Below, piece after piece: positions 33,249-45,267 of a stretch of 64,000 nt of DNA; position 1 is the stretch's first letter; every line of letters begins with the position of its first letter. The notes under the pieces were generated by a model. It made no database searches and was not told the DNA's origin. It saw only the letters and a list, made by a program, of their open reading frames with translations. Both the position numbers and the translations under genes were made by a program. The DNA is taken from positions 1,922,001 through 1,986,000 of the forward strand of contig JAEILZ010000006.1 in assembly GCA_018873225.1 (NCBI GenBank), in the 5' to 3' direction. Source of the stretch: [Phialemoniopsis] sp. UDSM-2020 (lineage: Eukaryota > Ascomycota > Sordariomycetes > Thyridiales > Thyridiaceae).

Positions 33249-35776
33249 CTTGCGTGATGGGGTGGGCAGAACAGCCGTGTGAGTGAGTGATGTGAAGTGT
33301 GATAGACTGTGGCGAGTCTTTGTTATGAAGTGTTTGGTTGACCACCTTTGGTGATATGATTTGACTGTTATTTAATCGATGGACGTATTGAACGTCTTGA
33401 ATAGAGTGCCTCTGACTGCATGGTGGCAACCTGGATCAATGGGGGTCACCGTCAGGATATATATCGACGGAGCCGGAGGACCGGAGGTGGCTCGGGTTGT
33501 GCACTCGGGAGCAGAACCCACTGAAAACCACGTTTCATCATGACGAGGAGCTGGACGCTCGTGGTGGATGGCGGCATCAAGTCGCGGCTGGAATGGCCTG
33601 GACTAGTGTTCAGACTTTTGGGCCTGAGTCGCCGAAGTCGCATCTGCAGGCGACCAATCTCATGATGCGAGCGACCTCATGATGACACCCAATTGGGCCA
33701 TAGCCGCCGGCGCCCACTGAAAGCCCACTAAAAGAATTTGCGGCTCTGCCCGGTAAAAGTGGAATTACAGTGGGTTTCTTCCGGCAGACAGGCCCAAAAT
33801 GGGGGCCTGCCTCACGGGCGATATCTCGGCATCTTGACAGCACACCCCAATTCACGCCACCAGTCAAAGCAAGCGATAAGAAGCGAAATGGCGAACTTAA
33901 AAAGCAAGGAGCATTCAATTCCTCGGCTTTGATGATGATAGCGCTTCGAATAGGGGTTAGGATATGCTTGCGACGCAGTGAGTGAGGCTGTTGATAAGAT
34001 ATCAGTCTTCTCGGAAGTCGAACTCATGACTCGACACCAGCCGTTCGCCCGGCCGGCCATCCTTTCATGACTGCGATATCATCCCGCTGTTTGAGTACTA
34101 GATTGATCAACAGTTGATCACGGCTATAGCGCGTCGGGCCTGCAGACAACAAGCACAAGACGACACCTGAATTCGACGTTGTTGTTTGGATTCGGTTCAC
34201 GGGAGTTGGAGGCGGCTGTTGAACAAGCGGTCTTATCATGGCAAGGTGGAGTCGGAGCTCGACTGAAATTGAAGCTCGCGAACGCGAAGGCGCGAAAAAG
34301 TGGGCTCGCCATCACAATCTGCTATTCCCGGAAGTCACGATTTCTTCCCATGTGTCGCTTCCCCAAAAGTCTTGATTCGTCGACCCCGGATCAGAATGGT
34401 CTCCAGGCAGTCAAAATCCGATGGTGAATCTCTAAGTCCGATAGATGGAACATCAGCATTAAACAACCACGTTCTCATAAGGTTAAAGTCCATGTAGATC
34501 TGTATCAAGGCGCCGTGCAGCTGTCAATCCCATGCTGTCGGCGCAGTGGGGATGGGCCCTGCCGTAGCTACATGCCGATTTTCGCCCGATCCACCCGGCG
34601 CCGGACGGACCCACTCCAGCTGCCGTCTCGGCGGCGATAGCAGAGACTTCGTGATTACACCGTTTACCCAGGCTACCTCTCCATGATGAGGTTCGGATTC
34701 CTCAAGCCGAGATGATAGGAATGAGTGTTCGTGTCTTCCATCACACAGCAGTATACTACGCAACAGTCAACATCAGGCCACGATCATGATATTCGACAGC
34801 AAAGTCTATTTGGGATGGCCTGGGACGTCTCTGGTTGATGAAGAAAGATGTCATAGAGAGCAGATCTCAACCACATCACAATGCAACTCATGTTAGGCGA
34901 CAACAAGAAGCAAGCAGATGACAACACTGTGGTCACAGGAGGTTTCTCATGCGGTCGCATCTATCACCATCCCTGAGCGGTGTTTGCAAGACATAGACCG
35001 ATCTCGGAGCCTTCCGAATCCACTTTACAACTCTTTCAAGGGTTCGCTTACTCATGACCCTGTTCCCATGATAGTTATCATACTTGAAACATAGCTTCGG
35101 CTATGGGCCATGGAGAAGCGGGGGAAGTTGTATTGTGAGGCTTAAGCCCTATCTCCATTACAACCGAGGATATACCCTTGACGTGAAGAATCTTCATGAA
35201 CACCTAGGTCAAGCGTTGCCACGAATGCCGAGGATAGCAGCCGAGGGTCAAGTGAGTCTTCCAAGCACGGAGAAAACAAGGGAGATGGTATAGACACCAG
35301 TTCTCCTTCACTTGCCAGGAACCTGCTACGGGGCGGAGCGAGCACCAGCAGCTGTACTCATCTACGATTAAGGCGTGGACACCGGAGGGTGGCCTTTCAA
35401 CACCTCCTCTTTGGCTTTGTATGGGCATGTTCCTCAAGCAGACATGTTTGCCGGCCTTCGACTACATTCCGCAACAGCAAGATACTTTTCACTGTCTGAC
35501 ACGATCATAACATGACGTCTCAAACAACATCACATCATGATTCCTGCTCTTCAAGAGCTCTGAGGTAGGTAGAGTTTTCTGGGCAAACTCAAAAGAGCAA
35601 CTTCAGGGGGTCGTGACTCCTAGTACATCGTCTAGATGCCCCTTTGCACTCAACATTCCGAAAAGTCATCGGCTTTCCTGTCGATAGTAAGTGATCAATA
35701 TTGTTTTGTTCTAGATTCTCGCATACTCAACTTCCCTTTAGATGCCTCGTCTCAAGCCGAATGACTACGCGGCCAG

Positions 35777-36438
35777 ATGATTCAATCCCCTGTATTCCGG
35801 GCCGAAGGGCGCAGTGACGAGATCAAGTCGAATAGACGCAAATATTGGAACAACAACAGAGAGAAACCGTCAGGACAAGACGAGCATTCTCATGAGAGCA
35901 CCAAGCTCCCCAGGCAGGATATCGCGCCCACGAGCCATTTTCGAGACGCTTTGGCCACACCGACGGACATGCCGAAAGACCTCGCCAAATTCACGCAGAC
36001 TAGCACCGATTCACTCACCGGCCGCTTCATCCATCGCCAAAATCTTTGGAACGAACGATGTTACTTGGGCACAACTCCTGATACACGGCTGTTCCGTGCA
36101 CAGACGCGTGTCAAGAGTCTCGATCGAAGCCACATAGCAGGGGATGAGACAGCATCAATCTAAACAGGAGCATCGGTCGTCGAAAAAGCCTCAACGCCTT
36201 GCTATCTAGGGAAGTGGCGCCATGTCAACGAGCTAGACGAAAAGGAACTCTGCTACCACTGTAGTTCTTCTCCAAGACGACATTTAGACTACTTAGCGAA
36301 GGCTGCGTCTCATCGTCTTGACCAGGAAAGGAAGGACGTCGCCGAGACCGAAAGTGCCTCATCTTGTGGGGAAGTCAGCCTCTCGTCAGGTTGCTACGCT
36401 ACTTGTTCAGCCCAAGGCGGACTATGCACGATTTGAGA
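35777..36438 (+). pseudogene. possible decayed or unspliced reading frame
   Basis: One frame is open for about 220 codons from 35777 apart from a single TAA at 36161-36163. The second half has a protein-like composition (for example KWRHVNELDEKELCYHC). No family recognised, no good intron removes the stop, and the frame ends without a convincing continuation. It could be chance. Confidence 0.15.
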
Positions 36439-36976
36439 GACCGAAGCGGTACATTCTGTCTAGGTCTCATGCAGATTGCTGCAATGCAAACCCTTGCCTC
36501 ATCTGCAGGGTCCAATTCGTCTTCGAAAGCACCCAGTATCTCAGACCACGTCGGACGACAGAAGTCGCAGACGGCCCCCAAGAAGGAGCTGGAAGAATCA
36601 GCGAGTGCCAGAATATGCCTCTCTCGGGCCTTCGAACGCCAAGGGTAGAATAGCTACGTGTTCTGCAACAAGCGATACGGAATACGCCTCGGGAGCTCCA
36701 ACTGGCATCATCATCCATGAGGAGTTGTGCATGCTCATCAAAATGACACATGTGCAGATCTTCAGCCGCGCCGCACGGCATCCGTGTTCAGTGCCCGGGA
36801 TCTGATTCCTATCCAAGATATTTTTATCTTTGCAAACCTCCTATTCCACAGATAGGGCAACACCGGTATTGGCTACCGAGCTACCGAGTAGGATCACCAG
36901 GCTTTCTTCCCCTGCGGCTCTCTCGCCCAATTAGACTCTGCCCTCATGCCCTTGCGCGGCAGTCAGATGAAGTGTC

Positions 36977-36993
36977 AATAATAATAATAATAC
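36977..36993 (+). repeat. (ATA)n trinucleotide microsatellite
   Basis: AATAATAATAATAATA run in the gene-poor region. Simple repeat, no role inferred. Confidence 0.6.
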
Positions 36994-37410
36994 CTCTTTT
37001 GACCTTCACTTGTCAGTCATCATTCGGGTCGCTAGACAACTACCGAATAGGGGCATCTCCAGCGCGGGGAGATGGATTTGACAGACACGCGCATACGTAT
37101 CATGGTCCCACCAAATCCAACAGAGCAGCAGCCAGAGTGTCATTGCTGTGGACCGCAGACAGATGGGCAATGGAGCATAATGCACGATAGCCAGCAGAGA
37201 GCGTGGTCTGGGCCCTCAGCCGCAGGCCTAACCCGCCTCGCAACTCACATGGGCGTCGTCGGCGTGCGTGCTACCACATCCATCGTGCGTCGCAGTTCAT
37301 GCACAGACGTCATGATCGTAGGGTGGTAGCACCACCACCACGAAAGACAGCGACGATCCAGGGTCATCCATCCGGGGTTTCCAACGAAAAGTGCGGGGGG
37401 AAGTGACGGC

Positions 37411-37440
37411 GGGAAGGGAGGGTGTGGGAGTGGGAGTGGG
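37411..37440 (+). other. G-quadruplex-forming motif
   Basis: Six GGG tracts within 30 bases with loops of 1-3 nt, plus a GGGGGG just upstream at 37395-37400. It meets the standard G3+N1-7 rule with tracts to spare. Confidence 0.55.
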
Positions 37441-40400
37441 CGACTCCCGCCGTGCTGGTGCCCCCCCGATCAACGGAGGAGATCGTACACGTTTCAAGAG
37501 GAAGTTATTATTATGTACACATGGTCCATTACACCTGCGAAAAGATCAACGGTGAGTGATGTACATGGATCACCAGTGCTACACAAGATCAGATATTCCC
37601 GTTGGGGTCCACGGCGCCAAGAATAGCATGATCGTGGATCAGATTTCCTGGTAAGTGTGTAGTAGGTAGACGATCTGTCGCGGCTGTTTGAGATGCTCGC
37701 ATGCAGTCCTACCTTTCATAGATGGCTGGGACTGGAAGGATTAGGCAAACGATGCGACTAAGAATGGGTAGGCCTTGGGCAGTGCATCGTTCGGTCGTGT
37801 GTAGTCGTGAAGATCAACTGGCATTGAGCTTCTCCACAGGCCAGTGAGATGAATTGTGGGCTCGTCACCACCACACGAGAAACCGTTTTTTTCGCAAGCA
37901 CTCTCGGACCTCTCTTTTCGCAAAGTAGGACGAGTCTGCTGACTGGAATTTGTTTCTGCATTAGCACAATTCGAGACTGGAGCAATGGTCCTTTTGCACA
38001 TCCCTACACACCAACTTTTGTTTCTCACTCGTCTACCTCGATTTGCATTAGCATTACTCGAGGGTTGCAGTGACAAGAAGCTCCAGGCCAGAGAGTGAGC
38101 ACTACGTCATTTGCCAAGGCGCCCCACGATGCCGCATGCGGCACACCGACGCATCGTTTGAGCTCCTACGGTACAAGTTAGGCGCCTTTGCTCCTGTATG
38201 GGCTTGGCTTCCTCGATGCTCCTCTCCTAGTGCTGGTCCGGGGTCTGATGCGATGCTAACTCGCTTATTAGCTAACAAGCGCAGGAAAATGGTAGCGCAG
38301 TAGCTGCTGGGCCAGCTGGTCGGACCGAATGGCCGTCAAAGGTGCAGCAACAGGGAGGAGCTTCCTCGACTGCGACAGTGGTCTTCAGTGGGCCCCTACC
38401 AACCTGCTTGGGCAGCACCCACCGGGGAGACCGACTGTCTGTGCATGCACGGACGGCATGTAACCATTCTGCACGCGCAAGCGATGATTGTTGTTTTTGT
38501 TTTGTTTTGCTTTGCTCAGTCAAGGTCAGGGCATGCCGTTTCTGCCGCTTTCCCTGCAGGGACTGAGGTACCCCGTAGCCTACAATATGGGCAGGTAATT
38601 TGCGAGTAGGGACAGCAGGAGGAGACGCATTGCGCAGAAAGCAAACAAAATGTCTGTGCCGCAAACAGTATGCCTGGCCTGGGAACACGATGACCATACC
38701 GAGGGGATGAGGGCGTTGGCTGATCCTTGGGCGATCGCGCGGTAAAATTGGAGCAAAAAGTGGTGATGGTGGTCCCCATGTGGGCACTGGTGTGTGTGAC
38801 TTGCAAGACTTGCGAGATTGCCTATTCCAGGCGCTGCGTTAGAAGGGAGGCAGATCTCAAAGATGAGCCAGTGACAAGCCGGCAAACTGGCAAAATCTGG
38901 CTGGCTTCCGGTCTCGGGAAGCCGTTGTTTTGAGTACGAGGGACGGCAGCATGCTGATCGTCCCCAGCCGTCTGTGTCTGTCGCAGCCCTATCGCCTGTC
39001 TAATTTCTGACTGTGTCTGGCCGTCCTATCTTAAATTGATGATATTCAGACCTTCTCTATCTCTGCTGTCTCCCGCTCGCGTGCATCATATTTGATGTGT
39101 GCTGCCGCATCCTTTTTCGCCAGCCACTAAATCGCCAAGCAAAGAGGACTGCCGGTGCTTGACAGGAGCTAAGGCGGTTGGCGTGGCTATTGCCGGGTGA
39201 TTTGAAGCAAACTCCGCCATGCATCTCAATCCTGCTCGACACATTCGCCAAGCAGCGGTCGCAGTGGGGTTGCATGCCTTGGCGGGGGCCCACACACATC
39301 GATGAATCGACCATTCGATGTCGACCTGACCTGTGATGAAGCTCACTCAAGCTCACCCTAGCTCCGTTTCGTTTGTGTGCAGGCCCCCTCTCCCCATAGC
39401 CTATGACGATGGCGGCGCGCTCTAGGCATATGAGCTTATTCTAGCCTGGTGTTGCTCTCGCCTCAGGCCATCGTCATGAGTGCTGTGTTCAGCGCCTCAG
39501 CTAGATTGTCAGCTCAAACCCACTAGAGGCGATTGGTGTCGTGCTGTCGTGCCACCGCACGATATTAGATCACTCCGATGTAATTGACACATCGTGGCGA
39601 GGCGGAACACTTTCCCCGCCCGCAGAGCCGCCCAAACGCCCACGAGGCTTTTTTGAAAGATGAGACGTCGTTCGATGAAGGCGAGGACGAGAAAGAGGAG
39701 GTGCGGGGAAGAGAGCGAGGACTGGCAGGCCATACAGCTCAACCCCAGACGAAAAAAGCCTCGACAGACGCGCGGAGCACAGCGTCGGACTTGAGCGAGA
39801 CAAGGGCCCTGTCCGTCTGCCCTTTCGGTCGGTCGCTGGGAAGAGAAGGAGGGAAGTGTTTTTCTCTCTGGTGACCTGTTTCGAGGTGCTGAGCCAAGCA
39901 CCCGATGGCCCACGGAGGAAGCAGTGTCTTCGAAGTCTTGAGAGAGAAGCAGGGATGAGGTATTGAAATCTCATGTCAGACGGCCCCTCATAGGCCTGTC
40001 GCTGAATAAAATCGGCACTCTGACCCCGGCATGATGGAGTCACTGTGGAGCAAGACTCGAGCACCTTCAGGCCTCTCCAGGCTCCTTCGGGCTAGCTCCA
40101 GCGCCATCCCGCATCCCTCGTTACAGTGCTAAGACTGCTCAAGCATGGTGCTAAAGTTCACTGCCGTAGTGCCGTCGTCATTTCCTGACACTCGCGAGAC
40201 CGCACTTGGATCGCACGCCCAGAGCGCGGTCCATTCTTGCTTTGTTGCTAGTGTTTTGGTAGGGTAATAAATGTCCGACTTGTTATGGTGGCGTCCAGAT
40301 GGTGTCACTGGCAGCTTTGTACCGATCAATGCTTAAGCTTGTCCCCTCGAGGGTGCAGTTGCTGCAGGGCGCCGAGTCATTGTCTCCAATTGATCAGGGT

Positions 40401-40722
40401 CGTGTGATGGGAGCGGTTCCGACCCGTCAGTTTGCTTTTTCTTGTGTGTTTTACGAGTTACGGGCGGGCTTCCACAGTAAAGTAATAAGAGGAGATTACA
40501 TACAGTTCTACTTCGGGGGACAAGTTACATCAATGTACATACCAAGATGAGGTACATGGAGCGAGCCAAGAGCGTTGCAAAGAAAGAAACATGGGTCCTG
40601 GATCCTGGGATGTGTCTCTCTTGCTGACCCTTCATCCGTCTTTCCCCCTCCCTCCACAAGACGCGAAAGTGGAGATGAAGCAATGATCATCCAAGGAAAA
40701 AAACTGGTACTGTCACCCCGTT

Positions 40723-40734
40723 CCCCAGCTGGGG
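40723..40734. promoter_or_regulatory. palindromic pair of CreA-like sites
   Basis: CCCCAGCTGGGG reads CTGGGG on both strands, a match to the carbon-catabolite repressor consensus SYGGRG. It lies about 500 bp upstream of a sugar/polyol transporter gene, where CreA control would make sense. The consensus is short and degenerate. Confidence 0.3.
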
Positions 40735-41227
40735 GAAGACAATGGAGACTGGGACAAGTAATGTACATCCCATCCAGGTGGAGAATCAGTGCCGCCAAGG
40801 AGCGTTGGATAGGTGTGGTAAAAGGACCACCTTTTTCTTGGGGGCAGCCCAGGATGGATGGATTGACCTCTCCGACTCGACGCGGGAATGATCACCGCGG
40901 TTCACCAAAGACTGGATTGCTACCTTTCCCTCTGGTCTCTTGTGTGGGTATCCTGCGGCCACCGGCCACATGGAATGGGAACGAAGTTAAGACAAATAAA
41001 TGCCCCCGGAGTCCAATCTGTAATTACTTCGAGCGCACATCCCTCTTTCCCCCTCTCTACCCCTCTCGATCCTCTGTGAGGCCAATGGTTTTTTCATCTT
41101 CTCTATTATCCCATTGATTAAACAGAGACCGTAGCATCTGCGCGATTCCGCTTGCTTCTGGTCGCGTCAAACTTTATCTGATCTCACCCTCAAAGTATTC
41201 AAGGCGCGCTTGTCGCTGCTCTCAATC

Positions 41228-43735
41228 ATGGCTAGGTAAGCTATTGGCCGGGTCGCCGTCCCGCGCGACTGAGCATGGCTCTGGTCTTGCGCTCGTTGTG
41301 ATATTGTAAACTAACATGGCTTCAGTAACAGCAACGAGGAGATCAAGGAGGAGCGCAAGGACACTCGCGATGTCCAGCTCGAGAACCAGGTTCGACAGGA
41401 GATTGACATCAATACCAATGCCGACGCAAGGTCAGTGAATCATCCTGCCCAGCTCACATGGCTGATGTTTTGCATTCCTGCGCTCATCTCACGGCGGCTT
41501 GCTGTCTCATCCGCGTGAGCTTGTTCTTAGCCGTGCCGGCAAGACGGGCGCGCGCATTTGCTCGGAAGCTGGCCGTGCATGCGCTGTGCTGCCAATGCGT
41601 TATCTATGGTCCAAAAGCTCACGAACACGTCGCTAATTCTGCACAGAATCCGTAACCCTCTTGCGGGTCTTTCCTATGACGAGCTGATGCGCAATGTCGA
41701 GGCATTCGCGCACGAGAAGGGACTGCAGGAGCACATCCCCATCCTGCGCAAGGGTGCCCTCGTCGCCCAGGCCCCGGAGAACTATGAGAACATCACGGGG
41801 CCCGAGGCTCTCGACGAGGCCGAGAAGACCACCATCTACAACGAGATTCACCACAAGTGGCGCATGCCCTGGCGCCTGATCCTCACCATTGCCACCTGCT
41901 CCATCGGCGCCTGCGTCCAGGGATGGGATCAGACTGGCAGTAACGGAGCCACCATCTTCTTCCCCGAGTACTACGGTATCCCCGAGAAGATTAACGAGGT
42001 TGTCAACAAGCACAACACGCTTCTCGTCGGTATGATCAACGCTGGACCTTACATTGGATGCGCGTAAGTGTTCTGAAATGAGGCCGTCAGAAGTGAAGAC
42101 TCTTTTGCTAACCCTCAATGCTAGTCTCCTTGGCTGCTGGCTCGCTGATCCCATGAACTTCTACCTTGGTCGTCGCAGTAAGTATCATGAGCCTGAGATT
42201 GGGTCAGCAATAACATGTTCGCCCATGCTAATTCGCTATAGCTGTCATTTTCATCTCTGGTCACTTCTGTCTCTGGCCCGTCATCGGCTCGGCTTTCTGC
42301 AACACTTGGGAACAGCAATTCGCCTGCCGTCTACTGATGGGTATCGGTATGGGCATTAAGGCCGCAACCGTTCCTGTCTATGCTGCCGAGAATGCTCCTG
42401 CTTCCGTCCGTGGCGCTCTCGTCATGTCTTGGCGTAAGTGCCCGCCGTGCCCACGCTCCTCTCAACACGATAACGTTGTGTGCTGACTTTGCATTACAGA
42501 AATGTGGACAGCGTTCGGTATCATGTTGGGAACTTTGGTCAACCTCGCCGTCTTCTACCACGCCCACAACTGGCGCCTCATGCTCGGTCTCCCTGCCATC
42601 CCGGCCATCCCCCTGATTGCTCTCATCTACCTATGCCCCGAGTCGCCTCGTTGGTGCATGAAGAAGGGCCGCTACGTCCAGGCATGGGACTCCATGATGC
42701 GCCTCCGCCACAACCCCATCCAGGTCGGCCGTGACATCTACTACATCCACTGCCAGCTCGAGATTGAGCGCGAGGTCCTCAGCCAGAACAACTACTTGAC
42801 CCGCGCCATCCAGCTCTTCACCATTCCCCGTGTCCGCCGTGCCACCCTCGCGGCCTTCACCGTCATGTTGGCTCAGCAGATGTGCGGTAAGTTAGGATCG
42901 CTTTCTCTGATTTCACGTCGTGTGCATTGACTAATAACGTGCAGGTATCAACATTATCGCCTTCTACTCCACCTCCGTCTTCCAAGAGGCCGGTCAGGAC
43001 CAGTTCCACGCCCTGCTCGCCTCGTTCGGCTTCGGTCTGATCAACTGGCTGTTCGCCTTCCCCGCCTTCTGGACCATCGACACCTTCGGTCGCCGATCCC
43101 TCCTGCTCTTCACGTTCCCCAACATGATGTGGACTCTGCTGGCCGCCGGTCTCTGCACCCTCATGTCCCAGAGCACTGCGAAGACCGCCCTGGTCGCCAT
43201 GTTTGTGTACCTCTTCGCCGCCTTCTACTCCCCCGGTGAGGGCCCCGTGCCCTTCACCTACAGTGCCGAGGTCTTCCCCCTGTCCCACAGAGAGATGGGC
43301 ATGGGCTTCGCCGTCGCCACCTGCCTCGGCTTCGCCGCCATCCTGGGCATCACCTTCCCGCTGATCCTGCAGACCCTGACCACGGCGGGCGCCTGCGGCC
43401 TCTACGCGGGCTTCAACTTTGTCGCCTTCTGGATGATCTTCTTCTGGGTGCCCGAGACCAAGCAGCGCACCCTCGAGGAGCTCGACTACGTCTTCGCCAT
43501 CCCGACCTCCAAGTTTGGCCGCTACCAGGTCACCCAGGCCACCCCTTGGTTCTTCAAGCGCTACGTGCTCTTCCAGAAGCACGCCCACCTCGAGCCCCTC
43601 ATCCACACCGACCACGACCACGACGCCGAGCGCGCCGAGTTCCAGTACCAGACGGGCTCCAAGCACACCCCCGCCGGCGTCGCGGCTCCTCCCCCTGGCG
43701 GTCCCGTTGGTGGTATCGCCGGCCCCGCCGCTTAA
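41228..43735 (+). CDS. MFS polyol/myo-inositol-type transporter
   Basis: Seven coding exons: 41228-41235, 41326-41430, 41647-42063, 42125-42177, 42242-42433, 42500-42886 and 42945-43735; every junction is GT-AG and in phase, 650 residues. The first coding exon is only 8 nt (ATGGCTAG). A hydrophilic N-terminus of about 125 residues precedes helix 1 ([20 protein letters not shown]). Sugar-porter signatures: [68 protein letters not shown] and [15 protein letters not shown]. The long N-terminus and these motifs resemble fungal myo-inositol/polyol carriers. The C-terminus is His- and Pro/Gly-rich. Substrate inferred only. Confidence 0.92.
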
Positions 43736-45267
43736 GCGCGTGCGATGTGGTGCGCGGTTCACATGCTTTCGTGTAGTGACTTCGACAACCCATTGAAGAC
43801 TACACAAAGCATCATCTAGGTGGGATCCAGAGAACATAAATCGATCTGGATCATGGAGAAATGTTGGTCAGTGGTGACCGGCGTTTAATGAATGGGCTTT
43901 TCGATGTGTGTACGTATGAATGAGTAGGGGAGAGATGTTGGGGACAATCTGGATACATGAAATCTAGAAAGAGTAGAGCGTGGACGTGTATCCCACGGGA
44001 GCAGTCACTCTACAGAATCTGTTTATACTTTCGTTTCGTGTTTTCTGCCGTCGTCTAGCGGTGGTCTAGCTAATTCCCGCTCACAAATTGGATATCATTT
44101 CGCACTTGACACGTACTTGAGTACCTTGACTTGACTTGTTACATGTAAAGGACTGGAGACTTGTGGTGAAAGAGGTCCAATGTCCATGGTTGCGAAACGG
44201 GATATATAAACTATTTGACGATGACCTGAGACACATGGTACACTGTCAAAACTCTGCTTAAAGTCCTTGCTATAAGCGGCATGAGACTAAGAGCCCGGAT
44301 GCCGAGGTCGTTTGGAAATGAGACCAGAGGTTGCGGGAAGGTCATCTTGTCATCGAAAATCACGGATCAAAGCTATGAATGGTAAAACGGCCGTCTTCTT
44401 TCACCTATCAAAACCTTGTTATGTTCGAAGTTGCCCAGGGCAGGATGGGTCAGCTTCTTACGAGTGGGTTGAACTATAACAACTCAAAAGCAGACAAAGG
44501 AGACTTTTCAAGTTGACCGGTGCCGATTTGAGTGGCAGTGTAAAGTGATATGGGCCTCTCAAAGAGCGAGGGGCCTCATCCTGGCGTTGGACCAAGACTT
44601 TGGTCTTGTACACATTTTTGCGCCGGTTGTTTGATTGTGGACGCCGAGGCGTCATTGTATGTTGTCTTTGATGTCACATGAAGGCTGCGTTGCGTTTGAA
44701 CACTTCGGCCTTCCACTTAGAAATCGACAACCATGTTACAAGACAAAGCTGTCAAGAATCCAGTTTGATTGTTCGTAAGCAGTAATACAGGGTGCCCATA
44801 AATTCCCGGTTCCTTCAGGGGAAAGTGCCTCGAGCCGCGGTGCAAATCCCGAGTTGGCCTCTGCTTCGTGGCTTTGCCCAAGCTTGGCAGGCCAACTCAT
44901 CAGTCAAACCACAGAGTATGATTTCTGTAATAGAATCGACAAATCATCGACTTAGCCCGAAAGATCAAAGTTATCAGCTATGAACCATAATATGAGAGAG
45001 ACTGGACCATGTGGCGCAATTAGCAGAGGATGCCTGCTTGTAAACTCGACAGGCATCAAGTGGAACAGCAAGTACAATACCAGATATCCGCGACCGTCGT
45101 ACCGTTTGCGTCAACTTCTTGAGCGGCGCCACTGAAGTGAAATGCATATGATCGTTGTCGGATTTGTTGCACGTAAAGGACTACCTCGTTGCTAGATTTG
45201 TAATATTGTTTCTTCTCTCTATAGACTTCTATATATCTTCACCCCGTACCTTCATCCTCAATTCCTT
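43736..45267. other. convergent 3' spacer, no gene seen
   Basis: 1.5 kb between the transporter (plus) and the GLEYA gene (minus). No frame above 65 residues with meaning. Confidence 0.55.

Larger units (their letters stand above)
33249..41227. other. 8-kb gene-poor region
   Basis: No frame with a recognisable domain or a convincing spliced model on either strand. Visible elements: a plus-strand reading frame interrupted once by TAA (35777-36438), an (ATA)n microsatellite near 36977-36993, a G-quadruplex motif at 37411-37440, a CCCCAGCTGGGG palindrome at 40723-40734, and a CT-rich stretch at about 41041-41080 before the polyol-type transporter. It may hold long regulatory DNA, non-coding transcripts or decayed genes; none is proven. 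Confidence 0.5.

Noticed and set aside
38272..38787. 171-residue minus-strand frame in the gene-poor block
   Set aside because: Pro/Arg/His/Cys-rich composition and overlapping frames on the other strand; no domain.
42863..43837. 324-residue minus-strand open frame
   Set aside because: Antisense of the transporter's last exons; Glu/Gly-rich shadow.
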